Source of the DNA: Shewanella saliphila
GTDB lineage: Bacteria > Pseudomonadota > Gammaproteobacteria > Enterobacterales > Shewanellaceae
Length of the DNA: 64,000 nucleotides
Assembly (NCBI RefSeq): GCF_014648295.1
Contig: NZ_BMQV01000009.1
Location: forward strand, 1 to 64,000
Reading direction: 5' to 3'
A program made the position numbers and the translations under genes. The notes beneath the pieces were generated by a model. It worked only from the letters and a program-made list of their open reading frames with translations. It was not told the origin of the DNA and did no database searches. Positions 55,654 through 64,000 of the stretch are shown in pieces; positions within the stretch are counted from its first letter, which is position 1, and every line of letters starts with the position of its first letter.

Positions 55654-56430
55654 CTAACGTATCCAATGTCTTAATAATTCGAGTATCTGTTGGTTTAATG
55701 CTTGTTCGTTTTCTCTAACCCCTTGAAACTCAAGATAGACAATTGCACCAGGTGCAATATCAATATGCTGTTTATTCCAGTAGGCAATGGGATATTTGTG
55801 CAATGTCCCATCGGGCTGAATCAACCAAGCGAAACTGTTATTTGAATCACCTAATGGCATTGCGTTATTTAGATATTCACTCGCGTGTTGCCTCAGTTCA
55901 AATGGCTGTGAACCATTTTGAGTAACCGCACCTAATATGGTGACATCTTGTGGTTTTGTGGGGAGAGTGAGTAAATATGAGCCGTTTAATAAAGGATTTA
56001 ACTCTGCTTTTAATCGAATAGAATCAAAATCTAACGGAATGAATTCACGTTTTAGAAACTGTTGATTTTTAACCCAGGCTGACAAAGATTGTAAAGATTG
56101 AATATGGTCTGGCTTATCCATGTCGGTATATTGGGTTTTAAGTGCATTTAATACATTGCGTTGTTTTTGCTGAAATACACCTTCGCTGTTGTAATCGTAT
56201 AGTGCTGCCCCTAGCCAATAGATTGCTTCTGGCTGAGCAGTCATTGCAATACTGTTACTGTTTATCAGACTGTCTTGCATGACTTGAGCTAAGCGTGGTG
56301 CCTGTTCATATTGCAATGTCATTGATGATTTATCGTGAACTGTTTGGGTGACCGTAATTGATGTCGTGGCATGACCATATTGCGAGCACAACATTAATAA
56401 AAATAGGCATACTTGAATTAACGGCTTCAT
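55654..56430 (-). CDS. yjbG: YjbG/GfcC-like capsule biosynthesis protein
   Basis: This 258-residue periplasmic protein has a signal peptide (IQVCLFLLMLCSQYGHA) and the GfcC-type fold, with a SLBB-like beta-grasp segment near APRLAQVMQDSLINSN and a C-terminal helix ending LLRHWIR. It overlaps the yjbF stop by four bases (ATGA). GfcC-like proteins assist group 4 capsule or related polysaccharide export; the mechanism is not settled. Confidence 0.88.
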   Translation of the reverse strand: MKPLIQVCLFLLMLCSQYGHATTSITVTQTVHDKSSMTLQYEQAPRLAQVMQDSLINSNSIAMTAQPEAIYWLGAALYDYNSEGVFQQKQRNVLNALKTQYTDMDKPDHIQSLQSLSAWVKNQQFLKREFIPLDFDSIRLKAELNPLLNGSYLLTLPTKPQDVTILGAVTQNGSQPFELRQHASEYLNNAMPLGDSNNSFAWLIQPDGTLHKYPIAYWNKQHIDIAPGAIVYLEFQGVRENEQALNQQILELLRHWIR

Positions 56431-57140
56431 TTAACGTCCTTAAATCCATAAGGCTTCAAAAGAGTAATTTCGATGTAAGGCAGGTTAGGGGCTATCTTCT
56501 GATAGCTTTTCATGACAGCGCCATTTGTTGCATCAACCCAAAATTGATTGTCGTATTCAAGGTCGAGACTCGGAACAATAATATGCTCATTAAATTTTTT
56601 AAGGTTTAATGGTTTGTCATTAATGATTACCGTTTCATCAGCGACGAAGCTAAATGTTGACCGCTGTTCATAGTTAATATGATAGCCAGGTTGCCAATCG
56701 ATGGTACTTTGCCAATGCAGTGGCGTGCTATTTAAGTGCAGACCTAATGTAAGTGGATCAGGTTGCTTACTGTTTATTCCTAGAAGATTGCCGTCGAATA
56801 AGTTTAGTGTTTTCAATAAGCGACCATTGCGAGTCACTAGCATACCAAAATCCGATGATACCCATTTTAGTTCCATATTTTGGGGACTCACGTTTGTTGC
56901 TGGTAATGTTTGAGGTGCTTCGGCAAAAGCTAATAGAACGTAAGATCTGTGAGCATTGTTGATTTTAACGTGGATACTGGCGTAGGGGCTCTTTTCAATA
57001 TCAACAGAAGTTATATCATCATCAGGTAAACCAATGACGCTTTCCTTGAACATGCCACCAATCTGTACAAAAGTATTACTACAACCTGTCAAAGTACAAA
57101 ATAAAATTAAGATGAGTAGCTTTTGGTAAGTGGAAAACAT
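56427..57140 (-). CDS. yjbF: YjbF/GfcB-like lipoprotein
   Basis: This 237-residue outer-membrane lipoprotein has the lipobox LTGC at about residues 17-20. A beta-rich GfcB/YmcC-like domain follows, with DDDITSVDIEKSPYASIHVKINN, LKWVSSDFGMLVTRNGRLLKT and LEYDNQFWVDATNGAVMKSYQ. It is the second gene of the operon, separated from yjbE by a terminator-like hairpin, and is coupled to yjbG. Confidence 0.9.
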   Translation of the reverse strand: MFSTYQKLLILILFCTLTGCSNTFVQIGGMFKESVIGLPDDDITSVDIEKSPYASIHVKINNAHRSYVLLAFAEAPQTLPATNVSPQNMELKWVSSDFGMLVTRNGRLLKTLNLFDGNLLGINSKQPDPLTLGLHLNSTPLHWQSTIDWQPGYHINYEQRSTFSFVADETVIINDKPLNLKKFNEHIIVPSLDLEYDNQFWVDATNGAVMKSYQKIAPNLPYIEITLLKPYGFKDVK

Positions 57141-57185
57141 ATGAGCTCAATTCCTTAAGCTTTGGCATTGCAATAAAAACATAAT

Positions 57186-57218
57186 AAAAAAGCACATTAA
57201 AAAATGTGCTTTTTTTAA
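57186..57218 (-). terminator. Internal terminator between yjbE and yjbF
   Basis: Arms AGCACAT (57191-57197) and ATGTGCT (57204-57210) with long A and T flanks lie between the first and second genes of the operon. Read-through past it would give less yjbFGH than yjbE. Confidence 0.85.
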
Positions 57219-57230
57219 AAAAATTACAAA

Positions 57231-57515
57231 TTAGTTAGTAACTGTAGTTGTACCAGTTCCAGTGCTAGTTGTAGTTGTGCCAGTACCTGTACCATCATCA
57301 GAGTTACTGTCGTTTGCAGCAGCAGCGGTAACGCCAACTACTACAGCACCAGCAACAACTAAACCACCTACAGTAGCAGCACCTAATCCACCTGCAGCTG
57401 CACCAGCACTACCAGCAGCACCGCCAGTACCAGAACCTGCTTCAGTACCATCAGCTGCATGAGCTGAACCGATCATTAATAAAACCGTTGTTAACGCGAT
57501 TACTGATTTTTTCAT
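57231..57515 (-). CDS. yjbE: YjbE/GfcA-like small secreted protein
   Basis: This 94-residue protein has a signal peptide (VIALTTVLLMIGSAHA). A low-complexity mature part follows: glycine-alanine segments, a hydrophobic GGLVVAGAVVVGVTAAA stretch and a threonine-glycine tail (GTGTGTTTTSTGTGTTT). This is the typical composition of YjbE. The ATG at 57515 has GGGAAG nine bases upstream; an in-frame TTG two codons earlier is rejected. It is the first gene of yjbEFGH and is divergent from coaD. Confidence 0.85.
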   Translation of the reverse strand: MKKSVIALTTVLLMIGSAHAADGTEAGSGTGGAAGSAGAAAGGLGAATVGGLVVAGAVVVGVTAAAANDSNSDDGTGTGTTTTSTGTGTTTVTN

Positions 57516-57720
57516 ATTCAAAGTCTTCCCATAAATTGTCCAAACACACCTAATGGAAGATTAGCATATAATCGACTCACTTCCATATATAATTCGATAC
57601 TAATGCTTAATAAATATTCAGCGAGATCGAATTGCTAATTTACACGAATTTAAATTTTTTTACAAAAGCTGTTTAATTAAATATCAATTACAATTGGGCT
57701 GTACGGCAATGAGCTGTTAA

Positions 57721-58263
<543 letters not shown>

Positions 58264-58271
58264 TCTTCAAT

Positions 58272-58308
58272 AAGCCATATTGCTCAAAAGTAAATTGCAA
58301 TATGGCTT
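58272..58308. terminator. Bidirectional terminator between coaD and mutM
   Basis: Twelve-base perfect arms at 58272-58283 and 58297-58308 with a 13-base loop are flanked by short A and T tracts. It sits 7 bp from the mutM stop. Confidence 0.8.
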
Positions 58309-58314
58309 TCATTC

Positions 58315-59130
58315 CTATCTTTGCTGGCATAAACCACAAAATACCGTGGTGCGTTGTCCTAGTTTTATTTCACTTAATATATTGCCGCATTGGGTGCAGG
58401 TATCGTTGCCTCGGCCGTAAACATGTAGCTTTTGGGCAAAATAACCTGGTTTTCCGTCGGCATTGGTAAAGTCTTTTAGGGTGGTACCACCTTGTTTGAT
58501 GGCGTGGGCTAAAATCTGTTTTACCTCACTGACTAACACGGTTAATCGTTCGATATCAATTTTTCCTGCCTCTGCTTGTGGGTGAATACCTGCGGCGAAT
58601 AAGGCTTCGTTGGCGTAAATATTACCGACACCGACCACTATGTGGTTATCCATTAGGCATAATTTGATGGCTTTTTTCTTCCCCGCGAGAGCGGCCTGTA
58701 GCTGTTGCGGGGTAAACGCTGGGCTTAATGGTTCTGGGCCCAACTTTGACAATAATGGGTGGGCGTCTTCGGGTAACTCATACCATAGCCAGGCGCCAAA
58801 ACGCCTTGGGTCATTAAAGCGTAGCATCCGGCCGTTTTCTAGGACTAAGTCTATATGGTCATGTTTTTCTACCGGCGTATTGCGCGGTAAAATGCGTAAA
58901 CTTCCTGACATCCCTAAGTGAACAATAGCCATACCCGCATCGGTGTCGATGAGTAAATATTTGGCTCGGCGGCGTACATTGTTAATGCGTTGGCCAGCAA
59001 TGTTTTGTGCTACATCAGGAACAGGCCAGCGTAGCGATCCGTTACGCACAATGAGCTCACATACCGTTTGTTCAATAAGGTAAGGGCTGATCCCTTGTCG
59101 GGTGACTTCAACTTCTGGTAATTCAGGCAT
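58315..59130 (-). CDS. mutM: Formamidopyrimidine-DNA glycosylase
   Basis: MutM excises oxidised purines such as 8-oxoguanine and cuts the abasic site. The 271-residue protein starts [13 protein letters not shown], exposing the catalytic proline and glutamate. It has the conserved lysine in [10 protein letters not shown], the [12 protein letters not shown] motif, and an intact C-terminal zinc finger CTQCGN...VFCGLC. It lies 9 bp downstream of a small membrane gene on the same strand. Confidence 0.98.
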   Translation of the reverse strand: MPELPEVEVTRQGISPYLIEQTVCELIVRNGSLRWPVPDVAQNIAGQRINNVRRRAKYLLIDTDAGMAIVHLGMSGSLRILPRNTPVEKHDHIDLVLENGRMLRFNDPRRFGAWLWYELPEDAHPLLSKLGPEPLSPAFTPQQLQAALAGKKKAIKLCLMDNHIVVGVGNIYANEALFAAGIHPQAEAGKIDIERLTVLVSEVKQILAHAIKQGGTTLKDFTNADGKPGYFAQKLHVYGRGNDTCTQCGNILSEIKLGQRTTVFCGLCQQR

Positions 59131-59139
59131 AAATACTCG

Positions 59140-59598
59140 TTATTTTGATTGAGATGACACACTGAGAACAGGCTGTAAATCAGCGCGTAAGCTTGGTGGC
59201 ACTTGATACCAATTTTGATTTGATGATTGCAATAGGCCATCGTCGGGGAAATAACGCCATTGCTGTGCTGTGTGTATATTACTAATTGCGATAGTGACAA
59301 TTTGTTCGTTTGACCCGTGTTCAGGCTCAACGTTTAATGGCGACACACTAATATTTTGCCAAGCCTGAGCCCATTGTTGGCAGTTAAGAACTTGCTCGTG
59401 ACACCACCACTTATCTTCTTTTTTACTCAGCCAGATGTCATCGAGATGTAATTGCACCAAGGGAAGTTGAGGGTCAAATAAAGCGACGACATCATCGGGG
59501 ACATTTGCGGTTTTGTCATCAATAAACGACAACACACTAATCATAAAAACACTGGCACCGATAATAATGTAGTTCCAATTTTTTCGAGAAAGCGCCAT
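59140..59598 (-). CDS. Membrane-anchored hypothetical protein upstream of mutM
   Basis: I do not recognise this 152-residue protein. It has one N-terminal hydrophobic helix (YIIIGASVFMISVLSFI) that should anchor it with the rest in the periplasm. The soluble part has two cysteines (WWCHEQVLNCQQW) that could form a disulphide. The stop lies 9 bp before mutM, so the two are probably co-transcribed, but no functional link is evident. Confidence 0.75.
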   Translation of the reverse strand: MALSRKNWNYIIIGASVFMISVLSFIDDKTANVPDDVVALFDPQLPLVQLHLDDIWLSKKEDKWWCHEQVLNCQQWAQAWQNISVSPLNVEPEHGSNEQIVTIAISNIHTAQQWRYFPDDGLLQSSNQNWYQVPPSLRADLQPVLSVSSQSK

Positions 59599-59781
59599 AA
59601 CAGAGTCCTTTTTATTTGATGAAGCAGCATGCTTTTAGTGTATCACTCAGGTAATAAAAAACGAATCTAGCCCAGTAAGACTGCATCGGGTTGCCGGGGA
59701 ATGAGTACGATTATACGGTTGTAGTGGGGATTTAGATTAGCGGTAAATAAGAGTGGTTGAAAGCGGTAAAGTATAACGTTA

Positions 59782-59816
59782 CTCGACAATCACTGCGCAT
59801 TGCAATGGTTGTCGAG
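59782..59816 (-). terminator. Stem-loop after mobB-moeA
   Basis: Eight-base perfect arms at 59782-59789 and 59809-59816 lie about 20 bp past the operon's last stop. Beside them, an AGGCTTGA octamer repeats three times at 59814-59837. The T-run is weak. Confidence 0.55.
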
Positions 59817-59834
59817 GCTTGAAGGCTTGAAGGC

Positions 59835-61649
59835 TTAAAGCAAATCAGCAAAAGGTTGAATAAACACACTTTCGCCAGCAGGAATCGATGCGGTATCGTC
59901 AGCAATAACAATAAGACAATTGGCATTGACCATTGAATTCAGCATCCCCGAGCCTTGTGCTCCGGTGGTTTTAACCTGAATTTGGCCGTTATCAGCAATG
60001 CTATATACGCCGCGCAAAAATTCAGTTCTGCCGGTTTTGCTTCGTAGCGGTTGAGCCGCAATCGCAGGTATAAATTGTGGTTGCCATTGGGTTTCGCCTG
60101 CCAATTTACGAATAGCCGGTTGCACAAATTGCATAAATGACACCATCACAGCAACAGGATTGCCGGGTAAACCAAAAAACAGACTCTGGTCAATTTTACC
60201 CACGGCTAAAGGGCGGCCTGGACGCATATTGATACGCCAGAAATGGGTACTACCCACGTTGGCCAGTGCCATTTTGATGTAATCTGCATTACCTACAGAG
60301 ACACCGCCTGAGCTGATAACAATATCCGCTTTTGTTGCGGCATCGCTTAATGTGCTCGTCAGTGTTTGTTCATTATCGTCGATAATACCGAGATCAATTA
60401 CCTGACACCCTAGTTTTTTCGCCATCGACAAAATAGTGTAGCGGTTAGCATCGTAAATGCAGTTAGGTTTTAACTCATCTCCTGGTTGGCTAACTTCATC
60501 ACCTGTTGAAAATACTGCGACCACAGGACGCTTAAAAATAGGCAGTCGATTAAAACCAAGCGATGCCATTAAACCAAGCTCTGCAGCACCTAGTCGGCTA
60601 CCTGCCGCTAATGCTACTTCACCTTGGGCAATGTCTTCACCTGCAAGGCGTACATGTTGGCCTTTGGTGATATGCTCTGCTTCAAGCAAGGTTAATTGGT
60701 TATCTTGCTCTTGAGTCAGCTCACGCGGTTGGATGGTGTCAGCACCTTGAGGCACGGTAGCGCCAGTCATAATGCGTACCGCTTCACCTGACTGTAAAAC
60801 ATTAGGGTAATGATGACCAGCCAATACTTCGGCAACTACTTTAAGTGGTGCTTTTGATAGGTTATCAAACGCAAAAGCATACCCATCCATTGCTGAGTTG
60901 GTTTGTTGCGGTACGTTAATTTCTGAAATGATATCGTGTGCCAGCACGCGATTATCAATATCAATTAAGTCGACGAGTTCGGTTTCGCGTGTTGGCAATA
61001 CTTGGCTAAGCACTGTGCTAATGCCCTGCGAGACGCTAATGCCTTGCTCTGAACCTGTAGGTTTTGGAATGTCAGCATCGTTAAAACAAATCGGTAATTG
61101 CGCCTTTGGTGCTTGCCAGCTGTTTTTGTAATGCTCTACAAAATCAGCGATTTGTGCCACGTTATTTAAATCTAATCGTGTTAATGAGTCTGGCACTTGC
61201 GTGTCTTCGCAGCAGGCAATCGCGACGATATTGTCATCATGAACATGGATCAACGGCTTGTTGTGCGCTGCGCGGTGTAGTTCAATTTTGGGTAATGCCA
61301 GTTTTTTAAAGCCTTCAACTAGCACTATATCGACTTTATCAGCTTCAATTTGGCGAAGTAGGTGTTGTAGTTTTGGGTCATCCTCAACGGGATCTTCCGT
61401 CATTAACGCCCAGCGTACATGAGACGCAACAAGCACTTGTTTTGCGCCTGCTTTACGCATTTCGAAACTGTCTTTACCTGGGATATCAACATCAAAATTA
61501 TGATGCGCATGTTTAATAACCGCTAAGCGAATACCGCGTTGGTTAAGTGCTGGAATAAGTTGTTTTAATAGCGTGGTTTTACCCGTACCACTGTATGCAC
61601 AAAACCCTAGAACGGGAATAGGTAATGGATTACTAAAAACTACAGTCAT
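59835..61649 (-). CDS. moeA: MobB-MoeA fusion: guanine dinucleotide adaptor and molybdopterin molybdotransferase
   Basis: This 604-residue protein joins two molybdenum-cofactor enzymes. The N-terminal 170 residues are MobB, a GTP-binding helper of MobA, with P-loop GFCAYSGTGKTTLL. The rest is MoeA, which inserts metal into adenylated molybdopterin. Its domains show QQTNSAMDGYAFAF, IMTGATVPQGADTI, SSGGVSVGNADYIK and the C-terminal barrel (LRGVYSIADNGQIQV). The second of two adjacent ATGs fits the AGAGG site better; 61652 is the alternative. It is the last gene of the tupABC-mobA operon. Confidence 0.96.
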   Translation of the reverse strand: MTVVFSNPLPIPVLGFCAYSGTGKTTLLKQLIPALNQRGIRLAVIKHAHHNFDVDIPGKDSFEMRKAGAKQVLVASHVRWALMTEDPVEDDPKLQHLLRQIEADKVDIVLVEGFKKLALPKIELHRAAHNKPLIHVHDDNIVAIACCEDTQVPDSLTRLDLNNVAQIADFVEHYKNSWQAPKAQLPICFNDADIPKPTGSEQGISVSQGISTVLSQVLPTRETELVDLIDIDNRVLAHDIISEINVPQQTNSAMDGYAFAFDNLSKAPLKVVAEVLAGHHYPNVLQSGEAVRIMTGATVPQGADTIQPRELTQEQDNQLTLLEAEHITKGQHVRLAGEDIAQGEVALAAGSRLGAAELGLMASLGFNRLPIFKRPVVAVFSTGDEVSQPGDELKPNCIYDANRYTILSMAKKLGCQVIDLGIIDDNEQTLTSTLSDAATKADIVISSGGVSVGNADYIKMALANVGSTHFWRINMRPGRPLAVGKIDQSLFFGLPGNPVAVMVSFMQFVQPAIRKLAGETQWQPQFIPAIAAQPLRSKTGRTEFLRGVYSIADNGQIQVKTTGAQGSGMLNSMVNANCLIVIADDTASIPAGESVFIQPFADLL

Positions 61650-61667
61650 CATGAACCTCTTAATAAA

Positions 61668-62258
61668 TTACTTGGCAATTTGCTGGGCGAGTAGCTGTTT
61701 TTGTTCTGGCGTATTGACGTTAACAAAGGCATTAGGTTGGTCTGCAAAACTCTCAATAGCCACTTTATGTTGGCTATACCACAAAAACACCTTGCGATCG
61801 CCGCCATCCAAGAATGTTTGCATCGATTGTGCAAGATGGGGTTTCAGTAATAATACGACTGGTTGCTCATACTTACCATCACTGGCGATAGCAATGTCGG
61901 CTTGCTCACGCTCTAAAGCCGCTAATAACCTTGATGCTAAGTCATCTGGTAACCTAGGGCAATCACAGGGTACAACAAGCAGGTACTCTGCTTGCGTCTT
62001 TTTTAAAGCAGTTACCATTCCGGCTAAAGGCCCTAAATAGCCACTATCTTGATCATTGAAAACAGTATAACCCCATTGCTCATACTGCTTTTGATTACGG
62101 TTGGCATTAATCATAATGCCATCGACTTGATTCGTTAATTTGTCGATAGTGTGGCAAATCATGGCTTGGCCATTAAGATCCACTAAGCCTTTGTCATTGC
62201 CGCCCATGCGCCGAGCCATGCCGCCCGCTAAAATTACTGCGTCAATCTGTGGTGCCAT
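61668..62258 (-). CDS. mobA: Molybdenum cofactor guanylyltransferase
   Basis: MobA joins GMP from GTP to the molybdenum cofactor, making the dinucleotide form used by DMSO-reductase family enzymes. The 196-residue protein has the nucleotide-binding [18 protein letters not shown] at its N terminus and VPCDCPRLP as the metal-binding region. The ATG at 62258 gives the family length; an in-frame start at 62375 lies inside tupC. It overlaps the tupC end by 17 bases. Confidence 0.96.
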   Translation of the reverse strand: MAPQIDAVILAGGMARRMGGNDKGLVDLNGQAMICHTIDKLTNQVDGIMINANRNQKQYEQWGYTVFNDQDSGYLGPLAGMVTALKKTQAEYLLVVPCDCPRLPDDLASRLLAALEREQADIAIASDGKYEQPVVLLLKPHLAQSMQTFLDGGDRKVFLWYSQHKVAIESFADQPNAFVNVNTPEQKQLLAQQIAK

Positions 62259-62994
62259 AGTGTAATTCCGTTGTATTAGTCTGATGCACGGTTTCTGCTG
62301 CAGGAACATGCATGCTGGTATGAATGGTACGTTGTTTAATATGCCAATGCTGTTGGCATAATGCCGTAAGGCCACAGGTTTGATGGCTACTGAGTAATAG
62401 TCCTGTGCCGTCTTGTTTTAATTGATTTATCATCGCAAGCACTAAACGTTGTGACTGTTTATCCATATTTGAAATGGGCTCGTCTAACATGAGCAACTTT
62501 GGCTGAATAATCCACGCTCTAGCAATCGCCAATCGTTGTCGTTCACCACCGGATAAGTCGCTTGCATTGTGGTTAAGTAAATCTCCAAGCTGCGCCATAT
62601 TGACAGCTTGAGTAATACGATCATTGCGCTCACTGACGGGTATTTTCAATTGGCTTAATGCGTACGTTAAATTGTATTTTACTGTGCCTTCAAATAAATA
62701 AGGGTGCTGATGCAAATATACCGCTTTGCCAAATAAGTTGTCAGGTTGCCACCATGGTTTTGGGGCAAAACCTTGGCTAATAACTTGCCCCTGGGTTGGG
62801 GTTATTAATCCTGCCAAAATTTTCATTAAGGTAGACTTACCCGACCCATTATCACCTTGCAGGTATATGACATCGCCTTGTTTAAACGTCAATTCGGGTA
62901 CGTTGAATAACGTATTTTGGTTAAATTTCATCAGCAAATTGTGCGCGCTAATTTGCACGGTTTGCTGTTCTTGTAATGTATCTGAAATCATCAT
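62242..62994 (-). CDS. tupC: Tungstate ABC transporter ATP-binding protein
   Basis: This 250-residue ATPase powers oxyanion import. It has Walker [14 protein letters not shown] (about residues 46-58), signature [16 protein letters not shown], Walker [13 protein letters not shown] and the H-loop in SSHQTCG. Assignment to tungstate rather than molybdate or sulfate uptake rests on the TupB and TupA partners. It starts one base after the tupB stop. Confidence 0.9.
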   Translation of the reverse strand: MMISDTLQEQQTVQISAHNLLMKFNQNTLFNVPELTFKQGDVIYLQGDNGSGKSTLMKILAGLITPTQGQVISQGFAPKPWWQPDNLFGKAVYLHQHPYLFEGTVKYNLTYALSQLKIPVSERNDRITQAVNMAQLGDLLNHNASDLSGGERQRLAIARAWIIQPKLLMLDEPISNMDKQSQRLVLAMINQLKQDGTGLLLSSHQTCGLTALCQQHWHIKQRTIHTSMHVPAAETVHQTNTTELHYGTTD

Positions 62995-62995
62995 C

Positions 62996-63703
62996 CTAAT
63001 GACTCCTTGGGAGGGCTTTGCCTCGCAATGAACCCAAAATGAAGTTTAGCACTAAGGCGAGTATGAGTAACACTAATCCCAAGGCAATGGCTTGAGCAAA
63101 ATCGCCCTTGCTGGTTTCGAGCGCTATAGCTGTGGGTATATTACGAGTAACATCCATAATATTACCACCGACCATCATAGAGCAGCCCACTTCAGTCAAA
63201 ATTCGGCTAAAACCAGCAACAATGGCTAACAAGAGCGGTACTCGTAATTCACGACATAATGTCCAAACCGCACGTAACCAGGAGGCGCCTAACGTTCGGG
63301 AGGTTTCCCAAGCTCGGCGATCGACACTGGAAAAAGCCGCTTGAGATAAGGCTATTAATACGGGAGCGCAAATGAGCATTTGCCCTAAAATCATGCCTTT
63401 TTGGGTAAATAACCATTTTAAATCACCCAAAGCACCATTACGAGTTAACAACAAATACACCAATAAACCAATCACAACCGTTGGAATAGATTGTAGCGTT
63501 TGCACTAAATTTATAACGATCCATCGGCCACGAAAATGGCTAAAGGCAAGGATGAAACCAAAGATAATCGACGGGATAATAGTGATCAGCAGCGCCGCAA
63601 AAGACACCGAAAATGAAATGTTAATAATGGCCCATACATCAGGGTCGAAAGATAGCAGCAAGCTAAATGCTTGCTGCAATAGGGCTAACCAGCCTTCACT
63701 CAT
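62996..63703 (-). CDS. tupB: Tungstate ABC transporter permease
   Basis: This 235-residue permease has five to six membrane helices. The cytoplasmic coupling motif is DRRAWETSRTLGASWLRAVWTLCRELRVPL. The segments ISFSVSFAALLITIIPSIIFGFILA, TEVGCSMMVGGNI and TRNIPTAIALETSKGDFAQAIALG are typical of TupB-type permeases. Its start overlaps the tupA stop by four bases (ATGA), so the genes are coupled. Confidence 0.92.
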   Translation of the reverse strand: MSEGWLALLQQAFSLLLSFDPDVWAIINISFSVSFAALLITIIPSIIFGFILAFSHFRGRWIVINLVQTLQSIPTVVIGLLVYLLLTRNGALGDLKWLFTQKGMILGQMLICAPVLIALSQAAFSSVDRRAWETSRTLGASWLRAVWTLCRELRVPLLLAIVAGFSRILTEVGCSMMVGGNIMDVTRNIPTAIALETSKGDFAQAIALGLVLLILALVLNFILGSLRGKALPRSH

Positions 63704-64000
63704 TTCTTATAAGTTGCCTTAAACAATTGCTCTCCTTGCACGGTGAACTCGTTAATCATAGTTTGTGTTGCAGGGCTGATAAACCAGTCGCTTAATGCTT
63801 TTGCGCCTTTATGGTTTAAATCTGGGTATTTTGCTGGGTTAATCAACATAATCTGGTAAGGGTTGGCTAACGCTGCGCCACCTTCAAAGCTAATGTTAAG
63901 ATTTAGTTTAGCTTTATAGGCAATATATGTTCCACGGTCTGTTAATGTATACGCTTGTAACTCATCTGCCATCAATAAGGTTTTACCCATGCCTTGGCCG
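63700..64000 (-). CDS. tupA: Tungstate ABC transporter substrate-binding protein, C-terminal part (cut by window edge)
   Basis: Only the last 99 or so codons are in the window; the frame stays open to base 64000 and the real start lies beyond. The visible part reads GQGMGKTLLMADELQAYTLTDRGTYIAYK, characteristic of TupA periplasmic tungstate-binding proteins. It ends with the QTMINEFTVQGEQLF segment. The internal ATG at 63990 should not be taken as the start. It is the first tup gene visible and overlaps tupB by four bases. Confidence 0.92.
   Translation of the reverse strand, partial: GQGMGKTLLMADELQAYTLTDRGTYIAYKAKLNLNISFEGGAALANPYQIMLINPAKYPDLNHKGAKALSDWFISPATQTMINEFTVQGEQLFKATYKK

Noticed and set aside
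57262..57462. Proline/alanine-rich plus-strand frame
   Set aside because: It is the antisense of the low-complexity yjbE gene.
62259..62375. Longer start for mobA
   Set aside because: The extra codons lie within tupC and precede the conserved MobA N terminus.

Overview
The window looks like a chromosomal segment of a marine gammaproteobacterium of the genus Shewanella or a very close relative. I infer this from gene content and arrangement: hutI divergent from hutC-hutU-hutH, polA with the Spot 42 RNA gene and engB, kbl-tdh, waaA next to a Kdo kinase gene, a MobB-MoeA fusion, and moderately AT-rich codon use. It is mostly housekeeping DNA with a few accessory patches. The species cannot be fixed from the sequence alone.

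Layout. 1-123 is the 3' end of a group II intron (domains V and VI) that entered the window from the left. 152-5587 is an RND efflux pump and adaptor with a divergent TetR regulator and three copies of a 12-bp operator. 5.7-7.3 kb holds an orphan type IV pilin-like gene, mogA and a small PspB-like membrane protein. 7.4-13.5 kb is a divergent ABC-exporter region (natA/natB-like plus a secreted hydrolase, against a GntR regulator, ATPase and permease). 13.7-18.5 kb carries an acyl-CoA synthetase, two hotdog thioesterases, a decayed lipase gene and a membrane protein; mtnC follows. 19.6-22.2 kb is an accessory patch with a structured non-coding stretch, an AT-rich orphan gene and a TacAT-like toxin-antitoxin pair. 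22.2-24.8 kb has an exported amidohydrolase and an exported HAD protein. 25.0-30.4 kb is the histidine utilisation cluster with a clear HutC-type operator.

30.7-36.1 kb contains a YbdG-like mechanosensitive channel, a lipase-like hydrolase, an acyltransferase, a DUF2489 gene, yihI and a methyltransferase. The gap at 36.4-36.7 kb appears to encode a CsrB-type regulatory RNA on the minus strand: many GGA motifs, several in hairpin loops, and a strong terminator. Cytochrome c4, engB, Spot 42 (spf) and polA follow. 42.6-47.8 kb holds elbB, glpE-glpG, kbl-tdh and a TetR regulator.

48-57.5 kb is a cell-surface region: waaA, Kdo kinase, a family 9 glycosyltransferase, a HIT-cytidylyltransferase fusion, a CDP-glycerol glycerophosphotransferase-like gene, and a complete yjbEFGH (gfcABCD-like) operon. 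Together these suggest lipopolysaccharide core assembly plus possible addition of a CDP-activated polyol phosphate to a surface glycan. coaD, mutM and a small membrane gene follow. The window closes with a cofactor operon on the minus strand: tupA (cut by the edge), tupB, tupC, mobA and mobB-moeA, linking tungstate uptake to molybdopterin cofactor maturation; mogA, a separate step of that pathway, lies at 6.4 kb.

The most interesting items are two small RNA genes (Spot 42, and a CsrB-like RNA lying in an apparently empty 1-kb gap), the HIT-cytidylyltransferase/glycerophosphotransferase pair in a Gram-negative surface locus, the efflux operator array, and the structured element at 19.9-20.2 kb.
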